DNA of 64,000 nucleotides. Source: Hetaerina americana (lineage: Eukaryota > Arthropoda > Insecta > Odonata > Calopterygidae). The number at the start of each line of letters is the position of its first letter. Within the stretch, counting starts at the first letter, position 1. Of this stretch, positions 13,401 through 24,771 are shown in pieces. The position numbers were made by a program, and so were the translations under genes. Location: contig JAKTNV010000009.1 of NCBI GenBank assembly GCA_022747635.1, positions 31,162,622-31,226,621 on the forward strand. The letters are read 5' to 3'. Under the pieces are notes generated by a model, which was not told where the DNA came from, ran no database searches, and worked only from the letters and a program-made list of their open reading frames with translations.

Positions 13401-13987
13401 ATTTTCAGTTAAACATTCCCACTTTTCTATCTCACCGTTTCTCTAGCTCTAGGTGAATTATTAAGTTCCCAATTTGGAAAAAGTTTTCTTGGCAATCTTC
13501 TGTAATCTAGCAACTCTTCTTAGCTCCCAGCGTTTCTCGGAACTTTCATTTTGTAATCTTTGAATTATTACATACCCTCTTCGCATCCTTATGTCTTCTG
13601 TTTCATACCCATCGCAAATTTAATTTTCTTGACCTGATAAGAAGGTAAAATTGCTAGTTTTAAGATTTAGCTCCAAATTCGCCCGTAAATTGAGACTTTT
13701 TACTTTTTATGATCCTTGGAATCATATCAATGGTATTTTAGAATCTATTATGACGTTTCTGAACAGCTCATTCCATTCGTTCATTTCATCTTTATCATTT
13801 AAATTTTACATTATTGATTTTACCAGTTCATAATCGAGCTATCTTGTTTTAAATTTGCCGTATAGTTCCGAAATCTACTTTAAATGCACGTAAATGGCGT
13901 GACAGTAATTTTCTTGCTATCAACTTTTCATGCATAAGGTTTCCTTTGTCCTTTTCTAATAGTTTTTGACTTTGTGGGAATTGAGGT
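13401..13987. other. No gene seen
   Basis: AT- and pyrimidine-rich sequence between the RT fragment and the SINE. It may include more of the same decayed minus-strand LINE, but no further motif can be read. Confidence 0.35.
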
Positions 13988-14110
13988 GAGAGAGGGCCTG
14001 CCCTGTCGACGGAAGGTTTTTTCCAGTGGTATCCCGATTCCTACTTGCGGTGTTTTTTCGGAGAGCACTTTTAGTGAGTACCTTCACGCTGGATAGGACT
14101 ATAAGCATGC
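13988..14110 (+). mobile_element. 5'-truncated tRNA-derived SINE copy
   Basis: Aligned by eye to the longer SINE at 45.92 kb. Both share GAGAGGGCC, then TTTTTCAGTG/TTTTCCAGTGG, TATCCCGATyCCTACTTG, AGCACTTT-AGTGAGTAC and GGATrGGAC. This copy lacks the A box and is more diverged. It ends directly against a LINE on the opposite strand, so one of them inserted next to or into the other. Confidence 0.65.
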
Positions 14111-14830
14111 GGTTCTGAATTTATTTAGTAAGTTTAACCTAGCATTGAATCGTCTTTCTTCTAATGATTCCCAATCCAATTCCAGCAGCGTATCTGTGAC
14201 GCATTTCGTTTTATCGTAACAGTTTTTAACGAAACGGGCTGCCCTGCGTTGAACCGTCTCAATTTCCCGAATGAAGCCTTTTTCAGTCGGATCCCATACA
14301 CTAGATGCATATTCCAAATGAGGCCTTACAAAAGCGTGGTTACAAGATTGCTTGAACTTGGAGTCACTCCTGCCAACAAGCGTTTGATAAATCCCAAGTT
14401 TTTATAAGCTTGCCCTCAGATTTTAAGTATGTGGCTGCTCCAAGTTAAGTCTTTAGTAATTGTAGCACCTGGGTATTTTACCGTATCAGCAACTTCTAGG
14501 TCAAATTCATCTAGTTAGTTAACAAAATTCCCTTGATCTTTTAAATAAATTTGCCACCGAACATTTATTATGATTTAATTAAAATCCCCATTTTATTCAC
14601 CATTTGGAAATTCAATCTAGATACTTTGCTTTTTATTAAACCATCCTCATCCCCAGATATCTCTCGATATATCACCGTGTCATCCGCGAACATCCTAATC
14701 TTACTTTTCACTTCGTGGTTAACATGGTTAACAAAATTCAAGAAAAGCAACGGTCCGAATACATTTCCTTTATGGCGCAAATGGCCTATCTGTCAGTCGC
14801 CTCCCCTAAATCTACTACTACTATGTTTTC
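14105..14830 (-). pseudogene. Decayed CR1/Jockey-like LINE reverse transcriptase
   Basis: Minus-strand translation with shifts gives clear RT blocks in order. VVVDLGEATD lies near 14826-14795. GPLLFLNFVN (about 14760-14730) and FADDTVIYREI (about 14690-14655) follow; the FADD box contributes the two catalytic aspartates of the RT. Then come DTVKYPGATI, WSSHI, AYKNLGFIKRL and VRPHLEYASSVWDP, and finally QRRAARFV (about 14250) and a C-terminal LLNKFRTACL. Motifs such as 'LEYASxVWDP' and 'QRRAARF' are hallmarks of CR1/Jockey-type non-LTR elements. The copy has several stops and at least two frame shifts (one in the GFIKR region), and its 5' portion is missing. It differs from the 'LEAFEM' family seen elsewhere in the window. 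Confidence 0.85.
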
Positions 14831-15079
14831 GCATCTCTCTGTTCTCATCCTATACTTTTGGCAGCTAGCAGAATTCCTACTTCCTCTCTCCCCATTCATG
14901 TTGCCCCATAAGATCATATATTGGTTATACTTTTTCTTCTCCTCATTTATTTCGCTCTATTGATGCCAGAAGAAAATAAAATAATCCATTTGATATTACT
15001 CTAATTTACATTTTAATGTGTCTACGATATCGTCATAAGTACCTACCCTTATATTTAATTTAGTAATTATGATGAGGTT
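14831..15079. other. No gene seen
   Basis: AT-rich spacer between two LINE relics on opposite strands. The 5' continuation of the minus-strand element cannot be recognised here. Confidence 0.35.
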
Positions 15080-15366
15080 GTTGTGTGAGAGTCAGCGAAA
15101 AACCTAGAGCGTTTGAAGGCTTTAGAGACGAGGGAGTGAAGAAGAATCAAGAGAATAAAATGGGCGAATTGGAAAACCAACGATGAAGTTCTAGACAAGT
15201 TTGTGAAAGAGAGACTATTGCTGGAAAAAATTGGAGAAGGTAGAATAAATAGATGCAAAAGTTAATCAGAGGAAAAGGGATATTAAAGGAGGTAATATTG
15301 GAGAGAATGCGGTGAACGTGAAGCAGTGGCAGAATAAGAATGGGCATTAAAGATGTTATAGAGTGA
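15080..15366 (+). pseudogene. LINE C-terminal relic, copy A
   Basis: From 15095 the plus strand reads ERLKALETRE, a stop, then RRIKRIKWANWKTNDEVL and FVKERLLLEKI. After a frame change it continues LIRGKGILKEVILERM and GRIRMGIKDVIE, ending at 15366. This follows the arthropod LINE tail 'RLEAFEMW.WRRM.KI.W.xxxTNEEVL..V.EER.LL..I' then 'LRG.GLLKEVIEGRM...GR.R.GM.D.I'. It contains at least four stops and one frame change. It overlaps in content with the relic at 16156-16305, so the two are separate copies. Confidence 0.7.
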
Positions 15367-16155
15367 TAAAAAAAATATTTACTGCGAATGTATAAATTAA
15401 ATGACTATGCAATTTGGAGTGTAAGGATATTTTTTTCCTGTTAGAATTGGTTTACGTGCAGTATTGTGCTGCCCGGGTTCATAAAAAACTTACTCTTTAT
15501 GCCGTTAGACTTCTGCTAGTGAATGACAAGATGGCAGAACATTACTACGAACTTTATTTTGGGGCGTAATAGGAGTGTGGTAAACATAGGCAGGGCTTCG
15601 GATGGTTCAATGGCATAAAAAAACGTGTCCGTGGAGCACAACGACAATCGTGAGGCACAATCGCACCCACACTCAAGGTTTGTCGGGAATAACTCCTGCG
15701 GCAGTAACGCCAATCTAACTGACATTAATGAGAGAATAAAAGGTAATAAACCAAGGACTAACCTGGATATGCGCAAGCGCTTTGTCCGTTACATTAACTA
15801 TTATTCGTGGATCAGTCACAAGTAAAAATAAGATTTGCGAGGACAAATACTTCGCCATTGACCGGCTAATTATTCTGTCAGTCACACTAACAATAACACG
15901 TGAACATACATGATCACACCAAAGAAATCAAAGTCCCCGAAAAACCTCACACCTGCTGTTTCTCCTGACAAACTGATCTCTACAAAGAGGAATGGGTGTG
16001 TGCGGTTGTTGTCTGCAATTGTGTGTTTCCACCCTCGTCCCCCTCATCTTTCCTTTAGCTGTATTCCTGTGCCCGCCAACCTAATCATTGAGGTGTGCGG
16101 ACTTGGTTATTTACCTCTTCTCATTGTTTTCTCAGAAATCCAATGAAGGGAGGAA
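15367..16155. other. No gene seen between two LINE relics
   Basis: The region includes a GC-richer stretch near 15600-15810 with open frames on both strands. The plus-strand frame (15625-15825, 66 codons) is basic and asparagine-rich and I do not recognise it. A second GC-richer patch lies near 15930-16110. No confident call. Confidence 0.35.
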
Positions 16156-16305
16156 AGGTGGATACAGAGAATTCTGTTTGGCAATGGGTTGTTTAAGGCT
16201 TTGATGTAGAGGGAAGAACGTTAGGTAAGCGAGGAGGAGGGAGGAAAAGATAGCACATGTTGGTCGGAATGAAAAGAGGGTGCGTTTGGAATTGAAAAAG
16301 GGTTT
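16156..16305 (+). pseudogene. LINE C-terminal relic, copy B
   Basis: The plus strand reads RWIQRILFGNGLFKALM. After a frame change it reads VEGRTLGKRGGGRKR, a stop, then HMLVGMKRG. This matches the extreme C-terminus of the same LINE family ('W.GHVLRG.GLLK.V.EGR.EGKRGRGRKR.GML'). Only the last third of the tail is present. It repeats the portion also found in copy A, so it is an independent insertion or a duplicate. Non-functional. Confidence 0.65.
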
Positions 16306-16689
16306 ATTGTACAGTCTGATATCAGGTTTTTATTTGGTTAGGGGAAGTAAAGAAACGCACCCTTGTTAAATCTGTTCCCATCCAAAGATATCTTAAACTG
16401 TAGAATATGTACTCGTACTACTAATGATACTTTTTTTCTCCACTCAGAATGTTAATATGTCCCGCTACAACTTTTATGGCTTCATTTTCTCTATAGAAAA
16501 TTAAGTAATGGAGTTGTGAACCGGCAACAATTGATGAAAACTCACAGCACGTTTAGGCCTTGTTAACATGTATTGCATTTTAAGGGAATTCAAGGTAATG
16601 TGCTTATGAAAGCTTGATTTTTGCATCACGGGACTGCCCTGAATTTCATTTTCTTTGATATTTAAAGAAATTCTGATCAACATGAACAA
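16306..16689. other. No gene seen
   Basis: A spacer separating a plus-strand LINE relic from the 3' end of a minus-strand one. It presumably includes their 3' untranslated remains, but nothing specific can be recognised. Confidence 0.35.
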
Positions 16690-17560
16690 ATAATGCCCTG
16701 TACTTTTGATATCTTCAGCAAGTAGTTGTTTCTATCCCCCTTCATGAGATTCACTATTTCATCGCTTACTTAAAGTTCTGTATGCTAATATACCATTTCA
16801 TTCTCCATCACGGCCTTCGACATCCAATTGCATGTCCAAATATTCTCTTATTAATTTTCAAGCCGTCTATAATTTCTCCAACCAACTTCTTTCCTTCCCT
16901 TATCATATCTAAGACTGCTTTGTCTTCAACTTTATCAGGTTTATTTTCTCCATTCTTCTCCTGAGCTCATATCTCAAAAGCTTCCAATTACGCTCTCCTC
17001 TCCCTAAAATGGTTTCGGAACCATACGGCGCCCTGACTCCAGACCAAAGACCTCATTTATCTTTTCTTAACTTCTTTTCGCATGGTACCTATCATGGGCT
17101 GCCTACTTGCCCCCTTTTCTTTAACAAATATTTTCTGATGCCCTATTTGTTTTCATAAAGCTAAAGCCTATATATAAGTGCTTATATATAACGTTGTACA
17201 TATTTAGAATGTAGTTTATTTCACTTTGCTTTGATTTATCTTTATCGCATACCTCGCGAACTATACTACACTGAGTGTCAACTTCTGAGTGAAACATAAA
17301 TCTGAAAAATAATTAAATTTCAACCTTCATCAAGTCGTTCACATTCCTGTTCTAACATTTTCTTAGCTAGCTAATTAAATTATGATCGCAAAAACGAGGA
17401 ACCTTGTCTCCTTTCTCTGTTTAATGCTTTATGATTTTCTATCCTCTAATCTTATTTGGTCTATCATGCTCGCAAATACTTTCGGATAAACCTTTATTCC
17501 TCATAGATTCTCATACACAGGTTTGAGTTTATTCATAATATGTATATACATCTCGATGAT
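16690..17560 (-). pseudogene. Decayed LINE: RT remnants and C-terminal tail
   Basis: Minus-strand blocks from high to low coordinate: GIKVYPKVFASM and IDQIRLED (about 17500-17442) resemble 'YRGIxLLPxxxKVFxxxIxxRLED' at the RT start. LAKKMLEQECERLDEG (about 17371-17325) resembles the linker before motif A. KEVKKR and SLVWS (about 17090-17036) resemble 'ELKKRLVKSLVWSVALYG'; YGSETILG follows. LEAFEI, a stop and RRMEKIN come next (about 16985-16940), then LDMIREGKKLVGEI (about 16913-16871) and IFGHAIG. Motifs B to C of the RT (including the YADD box) are missing or unreadable between 17325 and 17170. There are many stops. The region lies downstream, on the same strand, of the endonuclease relic at 19540-20270 and is probably the rest of that element. 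Confidence 0.6.
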
Positions 17561-19539
17561 GAATACTTTGAAGTCAATAGAAGCATCTTAGTTTTCTTAT
17601 TCATTTCTATTAGGGCTATAATATTCTTCTAATCGCTATGCAGCGTGACCTTCCCTCAATTAAAACTTCGTCAACTATACAGTAGTGTACTCTTTTCTCT
17701 GATGTATTAATTCCCATCCTTTGTGATTCATTGTTTCACTGATATTTCATCCTGTAATTTTTACTTTTCACTATTTTAAGGAATGGAATTAATTGCATCA
17801 GCGTAATTGCTTACCTTTTTTCTCGTGTGTTGTTGGATAAAGCATAAAAAATTCATTCTATCATTTGTAGATAAATACTTCTATTGAACAGCAGGCTTTT
17901 TATCTATTCCAATAGTCTTTCTTGCCGTCATTTACCGATTTCTAACACATTTTGTAAAGAAAGACCCCAGATTAAGGCAAAGATTTTCTGGAGTTATGAA
18001 CCTTGAACTGCTAGAGAATTTCTCCTGTGTCTGTAAAATTTTACTTCGGCTCATTCGAAGTTCGCTCTCAACATTATAGTGCTATTAAGCTGTGTGTCTG
18101 GTGCTGTAAGCATTTCCGTTAAGTTGGCATTAACACACTCGTACCTTTCGCTTGTCACATCTTGCGACCTCAATATTGTTTTTATTTGGAATCTATGTTT
18201 ATATGTATACAAAATTCTATTGTTTAAATGATAAAACTGAGACTTTCAAAGGTAATTTTCATTGGATTTTCCATGAAGTTATTCACATGCATCTACATAA
18301 TAATCCGCAACCCGCCGCAAGGGCTAGTGGCGGGGAGTGTTATGTCACCAGCCGTGCCTTCACTGGACAGACATTGGTTTGATGCATTTGAACATTGATT
18401 TCATTCATTCGAACAAAGTTGTTCACTTAAAAAAAGAATAACAAAAATATTCAATCATAGGATTGTATAACACACGTTTTGAGTTAAATTAAATGTTTAG
18501 CTCTATTTTTGTTACAAAAATGATTGATGTTAGAAGTTTTACGCACCTTTTACTTTCTAAAATATTGAATTTTGCACAATGAGAATCATCATTTTATTAT
18601 AAATTCGATCAGGCTATTTTGAGTTCGTTAAATGTTATAAAAAAATTATTTTTGGTGATTTTTCAGACTTTCTTCTATTGTTACCTTGATGCGTTCATGA
18701 TAACAGTCAACAGTGGGAACTAACATTTCTATTATGTTTGAAAAATTTGAAAATATTTTACGTTTATATTTATCAATAATGCTAAAAACTTGTTATATTA
18801 AAGTAATGCTGGAAAAACCTTTAAATGATTCGAAAAGATGAGGGATCTCACAAGTTTGGGAATTATATGCTAACCCTTTAATCCTGATATTGTATTTCAT
18901 TCACGTTTTTGTTTCTTGGCCTAAAATATTCTAATCCAAGTTATTCCATATCTACACCCGCGGATACGAAAGAAATATTTTTACAGCGAACATCTTTCAC
19001 ATTCCTTGAAGCTCTTCTACCTTTCTTGAACCTCTTTTACCTTCCTTGAATCTTTTTAGGTTAAATTAATAATTAAGTTTTCTCATTCATTTTGTATGAG
19101 GAGCTTAAATCCTTTTAATTTTAAGTCCTTAGACTTTTTTTAATTCCTACCATATATTTTTTTATTCTTCTTTCATTCACATATTGTAGTTGCAATTTTA
19201 TATCCCTGCTTTCTTTGTACCACTACAAGTTTCTTTTTGATCCATTTACATAATATCATTGTTTCCTGAAATGATTTAATTGTTTAATTATCTCTGCTTA
19301 TCTTTTCTTTTCCGGAATTTGAGTCATCATGTAATTTTGTTTCTATTTTAAAGTATCCCCTTTAGTCTAAGAGTTTTAATCCCGACTTTTTTTTTACCAC
19401 TGTTTAAAATTTTTATTCATCATTCCCATATTGTGGTTTTTAGTCCTTATCAATGTGCATTTAAAAATATTTTTAAACATTGGATATATTTATTTTATCC
19501 CTTCACTTACAATTTTTTATCAAGTTAAACTAAGGCACT
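17561..19539. other. Probable interior of a decayed minus-strand LINE; no readable domain
   Basis: AT-rich DNA between an endonuclease relic and an RT relic on the same strand. A few charged minus-strand patches near 19100-19250 would fit the basic linker between endonuclease and RT. A GC-rich patch near 18305-18375 stands out and could be a later insertion. No independent gene is seen. Confidence 0.35.
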
Positions 19540-20270
19540 ATTATTTCATTGCATTTTAAAGCTTCTTCCTGCCAATTTTGCACCTTCCTTTCTATTTAAA
19601 TTGTCTTGAATTTTCAGTTGTATTTCATGGCCAATAAATTACGATCAAAATCTGAATCTGCCTCAGGGAAGCTTTTAAAATTGATGATGGTTTTAATAAA
19701 TCAATGCCTAACCAAATTATTACCGCATTGTTATTTTCCTTTGCCTCCCAGCATATTCCTTGCTGCAGTCACGTCTGTGATGATGCTTGGACCAAATATT
19801 CGTCATCAATGGAACCTTTCTCCCGCGTAATTCAATTCTCTTCTTATCAAGGTCATTTCTCTTTCCTGAACCCCTTTGCTTTTCTCATTCCTTCCCCTTA
19901 ATCTGACCACACATGCGTTCCAGTCACTTACCACATTTTTCATGTAGAGTCCTCAGTTTTTCTCCCAAGAATATCATAAATCTTAACTCTAAATCCTTTT
20001 CTGTTTTTCCTTTTTTTGGTATAGTAGTAATTGTTTAAACCTTTTTCCATGAATGATGCTCGATTTACTCCGCTCTTTTTATAGTATAACCTCTCTCAAT
20101 ATTTTTATTGAGTACATGGTTCACTGCGATTTTATTCTCTTTACATCTAATACTCTATGGTATGTCTGCTTTCTTTTCATCTCATTCAACACGAACCTAC
20201 CCCATTCCTTCCTTTCCACTTGCTTTATGTATTCTCTTTTACAAATATCATCCTCGGTATATGGCTAACT
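19540..20270 (-). pseudogene. LINE apurinic-like endonuclease (EN) domain relic
   Basis: Minus-strand blocks follow the exonuclease/endonuclease/phosphatase fold of LINE endonucleases, which nick target DNA to start reverse transcription. FVLNEMKRK (about 20195-20170) resembles 'DVLGxxExRW'. VLNKNIERG (about 20115-20090) resembles 'GVGFLLNKxI'. A DWNA box (19924-19913) fits 'GDxNAxVG'. GKRNDLDKKRIEL (about 19868-19830) fits 'GxGxRNERGxxLxEF'. TNIWSKHHHRRD (about 19800-19765) fits 'NTxFxxHxxRRxTW'. SFPEADSDFDRNLLAMK (about 19677-19627) fits 'xxGADxxSDHxLLxxK'. In that last block the catalytic histidine of the SDH triplet is changed to aspartate-arginine, so even if restored in frame it would be inactive. 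Frame changes and stops are frequent. Confidence 0.65.
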
Positions 20271-23200
20271 TCTAATTCGAAGATTTGCGATCCTCTTCGT
20301 TAGTGTTCTTTTTGCCAATGCTCCACAGTGCCATTTCAAGGCATGATATGACATGTCTTCCCCGCATGAACGCAGTATTTTCAAGTAATCTGAAATGTAT
20401 GTAGGATCTTATGACTAATTATTTATTTAAAACAGTTACTGGCCTTTGTTTGTTTATGATGGATTCAGGAACCTACTGTATTTCTAGGCACCCTCTTAAA
20501 TTAGTGTAGATACTAAAAATCCTACTTTAAAATCTAAATGCATGTACTTTCTATATGACTTCTTTCCATAAACCATTTCACTCTTTTTGATTCCTATCCC
20601 TCACTAAATCCTCCCCTATCCACAATCTTCAACCTTTTTCCTCAGGATCATTAGGATACATATTTTGAGTGGTTTGTAATTGTTTTTTTAAAAGTTAATT
20701 AACTAATATTGTCACTTAGGTTGCTGCCACATTGGAATAGTACTTTTCTCGTCTTTTCATTTAGTACCTGTCTCTGTCTACTGCATTTTGTCCATATAGT
20801 GATCAATCATAACCTTGACTGGAATGGTCAATGGTTAAGACGAGTCAATGTTATTCTCTCTGATGTTATTTCACGAAGACATTTAGAGCTATGTAACTAA
20901 ACCTTTTATTCTTATTAGTTAAAGGAGTGCGTGGGCGTTTATAGGGATTATTATAATCGGGTCTACCATTGATCCTCATCGAAATGGAAAATGGAGAGAA
21001 TAAAAAAGTACTCGCACAGTACATTTAAGTGTGATATGGTTGAATGGATGAACACTTATTTAATGAGTTGATGCAGACGTTACAGCTATTTCCCTTGTTT
21101 CTCAGTGTGCCTCTTCTATGCAAAAAGAAAGTTTAAAATATCGCTCATAGGTTCAGGAAGTAGTTACTGTTGTTGCTTTAGTGAAAGTTATCATAAATAA
21201 ATAAAATAGCTATGTCGAAAGAAATATGTCATCCGGCTGCTATTTTGTTTATAAATACGTAGTTTTTCCTACCACAATATTCCTGTGCTGATTACCCTTT
21301 TTGCAGTCATGTATTTTTCTATTTATCTCTCCAATTTGAAATTCTACCTTTGTATATGCATGTTATGTATATTACGCGTATATCATCGTTTTTCTTATTT
21401 TACTCTCTCTTTTTCACGATGATGTGCATCCAGCTAGGTGAGCTGGAACCCAAAATTGTTATTTTTTTGCATCCTCTTACTCTATTGCATTATTTCGTAA
21501 GGATCTGCCGTTTCTGCCCTTCTTTAAAAACCAGATGAATAATAAAAATATCCAACATTTTTCGATTATACTGTGTTCCCTTAGACGCACGTAACTGGCA
21601 ATAAAGGTATCGTGTGACAAGCGGAATTAAATTAGTGTCTATATATGCTGGACATAGCATTTTAGACAGTGTATCGGTGACAATTAACTATTGCTCCCTT
21701 ATTTGCGTTTTTTTTACGTCTTTCTAAAACAAATTCTATTTTTTAGGTATATTTGTCTTCAAATTTTGTTTTCCTTTCATTTGGGTTGCAAAAAGGTATA
21801 ATTTTTATATTTCGTTTACTGAGTACCTTTGGCTCAGCTTTTCTCTCTCCCTCTCTCTTCCAGCGCTGCGTTCCCTGTACCCCTTATTTCCTCTTTCAAC
21901 TCTCCCTCGCTCTTCGAGTGAAACTTTTAACTGTCGGGAAGTCTTGAAAAAAACTTTCTGAAGTGTATTAAACTAGGACATACGAATATACTTTGGTGTT
22001 TTATTTTTTGGTGGAAATACGGCTTTTAAGCGAATACGTAAAGCTCTTGTATATGTCTTATCTGCCATCAAAAGCCGCAAGGTGAAATTTTTTCACTGTA
22101 AAAGTTGTTTTTCGACTAAGGGAAAACATTTCTTTGATAAATTTGCATGTCTCTGCGTTGGCGTGATAATATGAAAGAAACACCCGATTTTATAGCCTAT
22201 TATATCGCGACAATCCTAAAGAAGTATGTTGGAAAGCGTTGCCGTGCACTTTAAAAATATATATTTCTGCGCATTAATGAGTTGTCTATGTGTTTATTTG
22301 AAATCATTTTATCTGAATTTTCTTTTTTTTAACAAGTTGGAAGTTCAAAATCTCTTATCGTAATTCCCTTGAAGGAATTGAGATGTTCGTTTGCGATACT
22401 TGAGCCAAGCCGCCGGAAGTGTTTTTAAATTATACCAATAATCCAATAAGTGTAAATTGAAAGTCGTGATTACGATATATTTTGGAAAAGGAAATGCATA
22501 TTCCCTTTCTGCCTTCCGAGGTAAATAGTGAAACTTAGATATGTCGATCTTATCGACAGCGGAAGGGAATAGGTGCATAGGTGGATCATTGAAAACCCCT
22601 ACTACAGATTTAAACGTACTTCACAGAATACTCTCGTTCTCGCTGCCAACGTCACAACTCACTTCGCGATTGCTCTGAATTGAAGCACATTTTCACCCAT
22701 TTCGGTGAAAATACCTTTTCCTTTTGGTTTTAAAGGTGAAACTCCAGTGTATTGAAAGACGGTAATGATAATGTTCCCGTAAAAAAAGACTGATCTTTTA
22801 AAACCCTTAAAACCTCTTTTTGGCATCCATTTCTCATCTTTATTACGCCTACTCTCTCTCCCTTTTCTTAGCCCAGCTCCTTGTCATATCATTCTGATTC
22901 ATAGTTTTATCATGCTTTCTCTTTCTTGTTTTCTCGAACATTTACCAAGTTTTTTAAAAATAGAACACGACAGTTTAGAGTACGCTCAAAAAACTATTCT
23001 AGTTCAAAACCACAAAAAAAGTATTTTCTTTCATTATCCCATATGTTATTCGCAGCATATATTTGAATTTACACCTAAATTATAATTATTTGAATTTACA
23101 AAGCTATAACATATTTAGAATATCCCAGAAATGATATTTATTTGTCAAACCAATACTCCACCTTTAATTCGCTTAGCAGTCAACTGGGATGCCTGACAGG

Positions 23201-24605
23201 GAAATTTCTGACCGCAAAGAGCGACCATATTACGAACGAAAGTGGTCCCTGAGACTTGAACATAAAAGATTTTTAATACTTAAACTGTTCGAACTCGAAA
23301 AAATTAGTCCGACTAGTAGATCATTGGTTTGAAGAAAGTGGGCCAAAGTACAAAGAATCACTTCGCTTGCGATCAATGCCGGAGGAGAGGTGACTTAATG
23401 TGGTTCAATCCTTGTTCACAATCTGGCGACCCTGGTAAAGGTCGCGTAGGGATTCGGGTGCAAAAAACACTATGGAAGTCCTACGGTCCTGTGCCACCCA
23501 TCCCCATTTCTCACCTTGACGTGCCTCGGCCGTCCTATGTCATAAAGAAGCGAGTGAGGCCTGGAGATAAATACAGGGGTATGACCGGGATTGAGGCTTT
23601 TATGGACCGAATGCCCAGGGCGCAGTTCCTTTAAGGAACTCCGACCTTACCCGCCTCCAAATAAGTAACTACAGGACCTTGTGTTTCAGTTGGTGTTCAT
23701 AACCTAGTGATCGCTAGATCGACAAAGCCGTCTGTCAACTCATTTCCTCCTACCGATTACCCCGTCCATTCCAGCCGTTATTATCTAACGTGATCATAAC
23801 CAGCACGTTGGCATTCCGGAAAACTCCTTTATTTATTTCTGTGAACGACCCGACAAATCTCACGATTTTGTCAGTACCCAAGTGGGATTTAAATTTGTAA
23901 CATAGTTTGGCATATCCAAAGAGGCAATCCTTAAATTACGTGTTGATTTTGGGGTGGAGGTGGGTACCTTATTTCATTACGTTTAGTCTCATACTCGCCA
24001 GTCGCTTATAACTCAAAAATGTGCGATATGATTTAAAACCAGCTGTATTTTTCAGCAAAGGACTTTAACAAAATGTTAGATAATACTGTAGTATCTGATA
24101 CCGTTGAAAAAACAGTGATTGATTGCAAGCGTGCTTTTTCTAGCTCAAGCTCGCAATTGCAGGAACAGGTAATTATTCGTAATGACATTTTTCGTCAAAT
24201 CTAAACGCAGGGGGGTTCAAATCTTACTAAAGGAAGGGGTAAGTTGACAATGGCCTTAATTTAAGTGCAGCTAAAAATATGAAAGTGAAACATAAGCAGA
24301 TACTCACTAGGATATTACCGTCAGCATTGTTTGATTTCAAAGTTACGTATCGCTGAGCTTTGTACTGTGAGTTAGATTAATACGAGATTGACAGACTCGT
24401 AGATTGCTTTGCATGACCGTGAATTCAGTGAAGGTGAGGGGTTTGAAGAAATTCGTAAATCGGGGAGCTGCTAGGTAAACGTCAGTGACAGAGAGTCAAG
24501 GCGATTCACCGGGGTCAAAAGACTAACAGTTACTTTTGTGTCTGGGTGCCGCTGGTGGCTAGTGCCAGAGTAAAAAATGAGTACCTATTCTTGAACGCGG
24601 AAACG
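20271..24605. other. No supportable gene
   Basis: Mostly AT-rich. A short hairpin TTTTCACC/GGTGAAAA lies near 22691-22712. The patch 23330-23640 is richer in G+C with a 101-codon plus-strand open frame that contains a CDQCRRRG stretch but no complete zinc-binding pattern; its first codon is TTG, so I do not call it a gene. Confidence 0.45.
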
Positions 24606-24655
24606 CCAATCGTATCGTAAGAGTGGGGCTTTACCCAATTTTACGATGCGATTGG
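24606..24655. repeat. Inverted repeat (hairpin), 15-bp arms
   Basis: CCAATCGTATCGTAA and TTACGATGCGATTGG pair with one mismatch across a 20-base loop. It lies 140 bp outside the mariner and is not part of it. It may be a small MITE core or a chance hairpin. Confidence 0.5.
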
Positions 24656-24771
24656 GGTGATTCTTTTATTTTGTTATTTGGATTCTTCAAATACCACTTT
24701 TACATTGGCGCGCTTATTTTCGTACAATTCATATATTAACAGTTCCTAAATAGAAATTTATTCCATCAATG

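Noticed and set aside
17536..17600. A second RT motif A (SIDFK) upstream of the RT-start blocks of the minus-strand LINE
   Set aside because: Its order relative to the RT-start blocks would be reversed, so I treat it as chance.
23329..23634. 101-codon frame with a CDQCRRRG stretch that looks like a zinc finger start
   Set aside because: Only one CxxC pair is present with no second pair at the right spacing, and the first codon is TTG.
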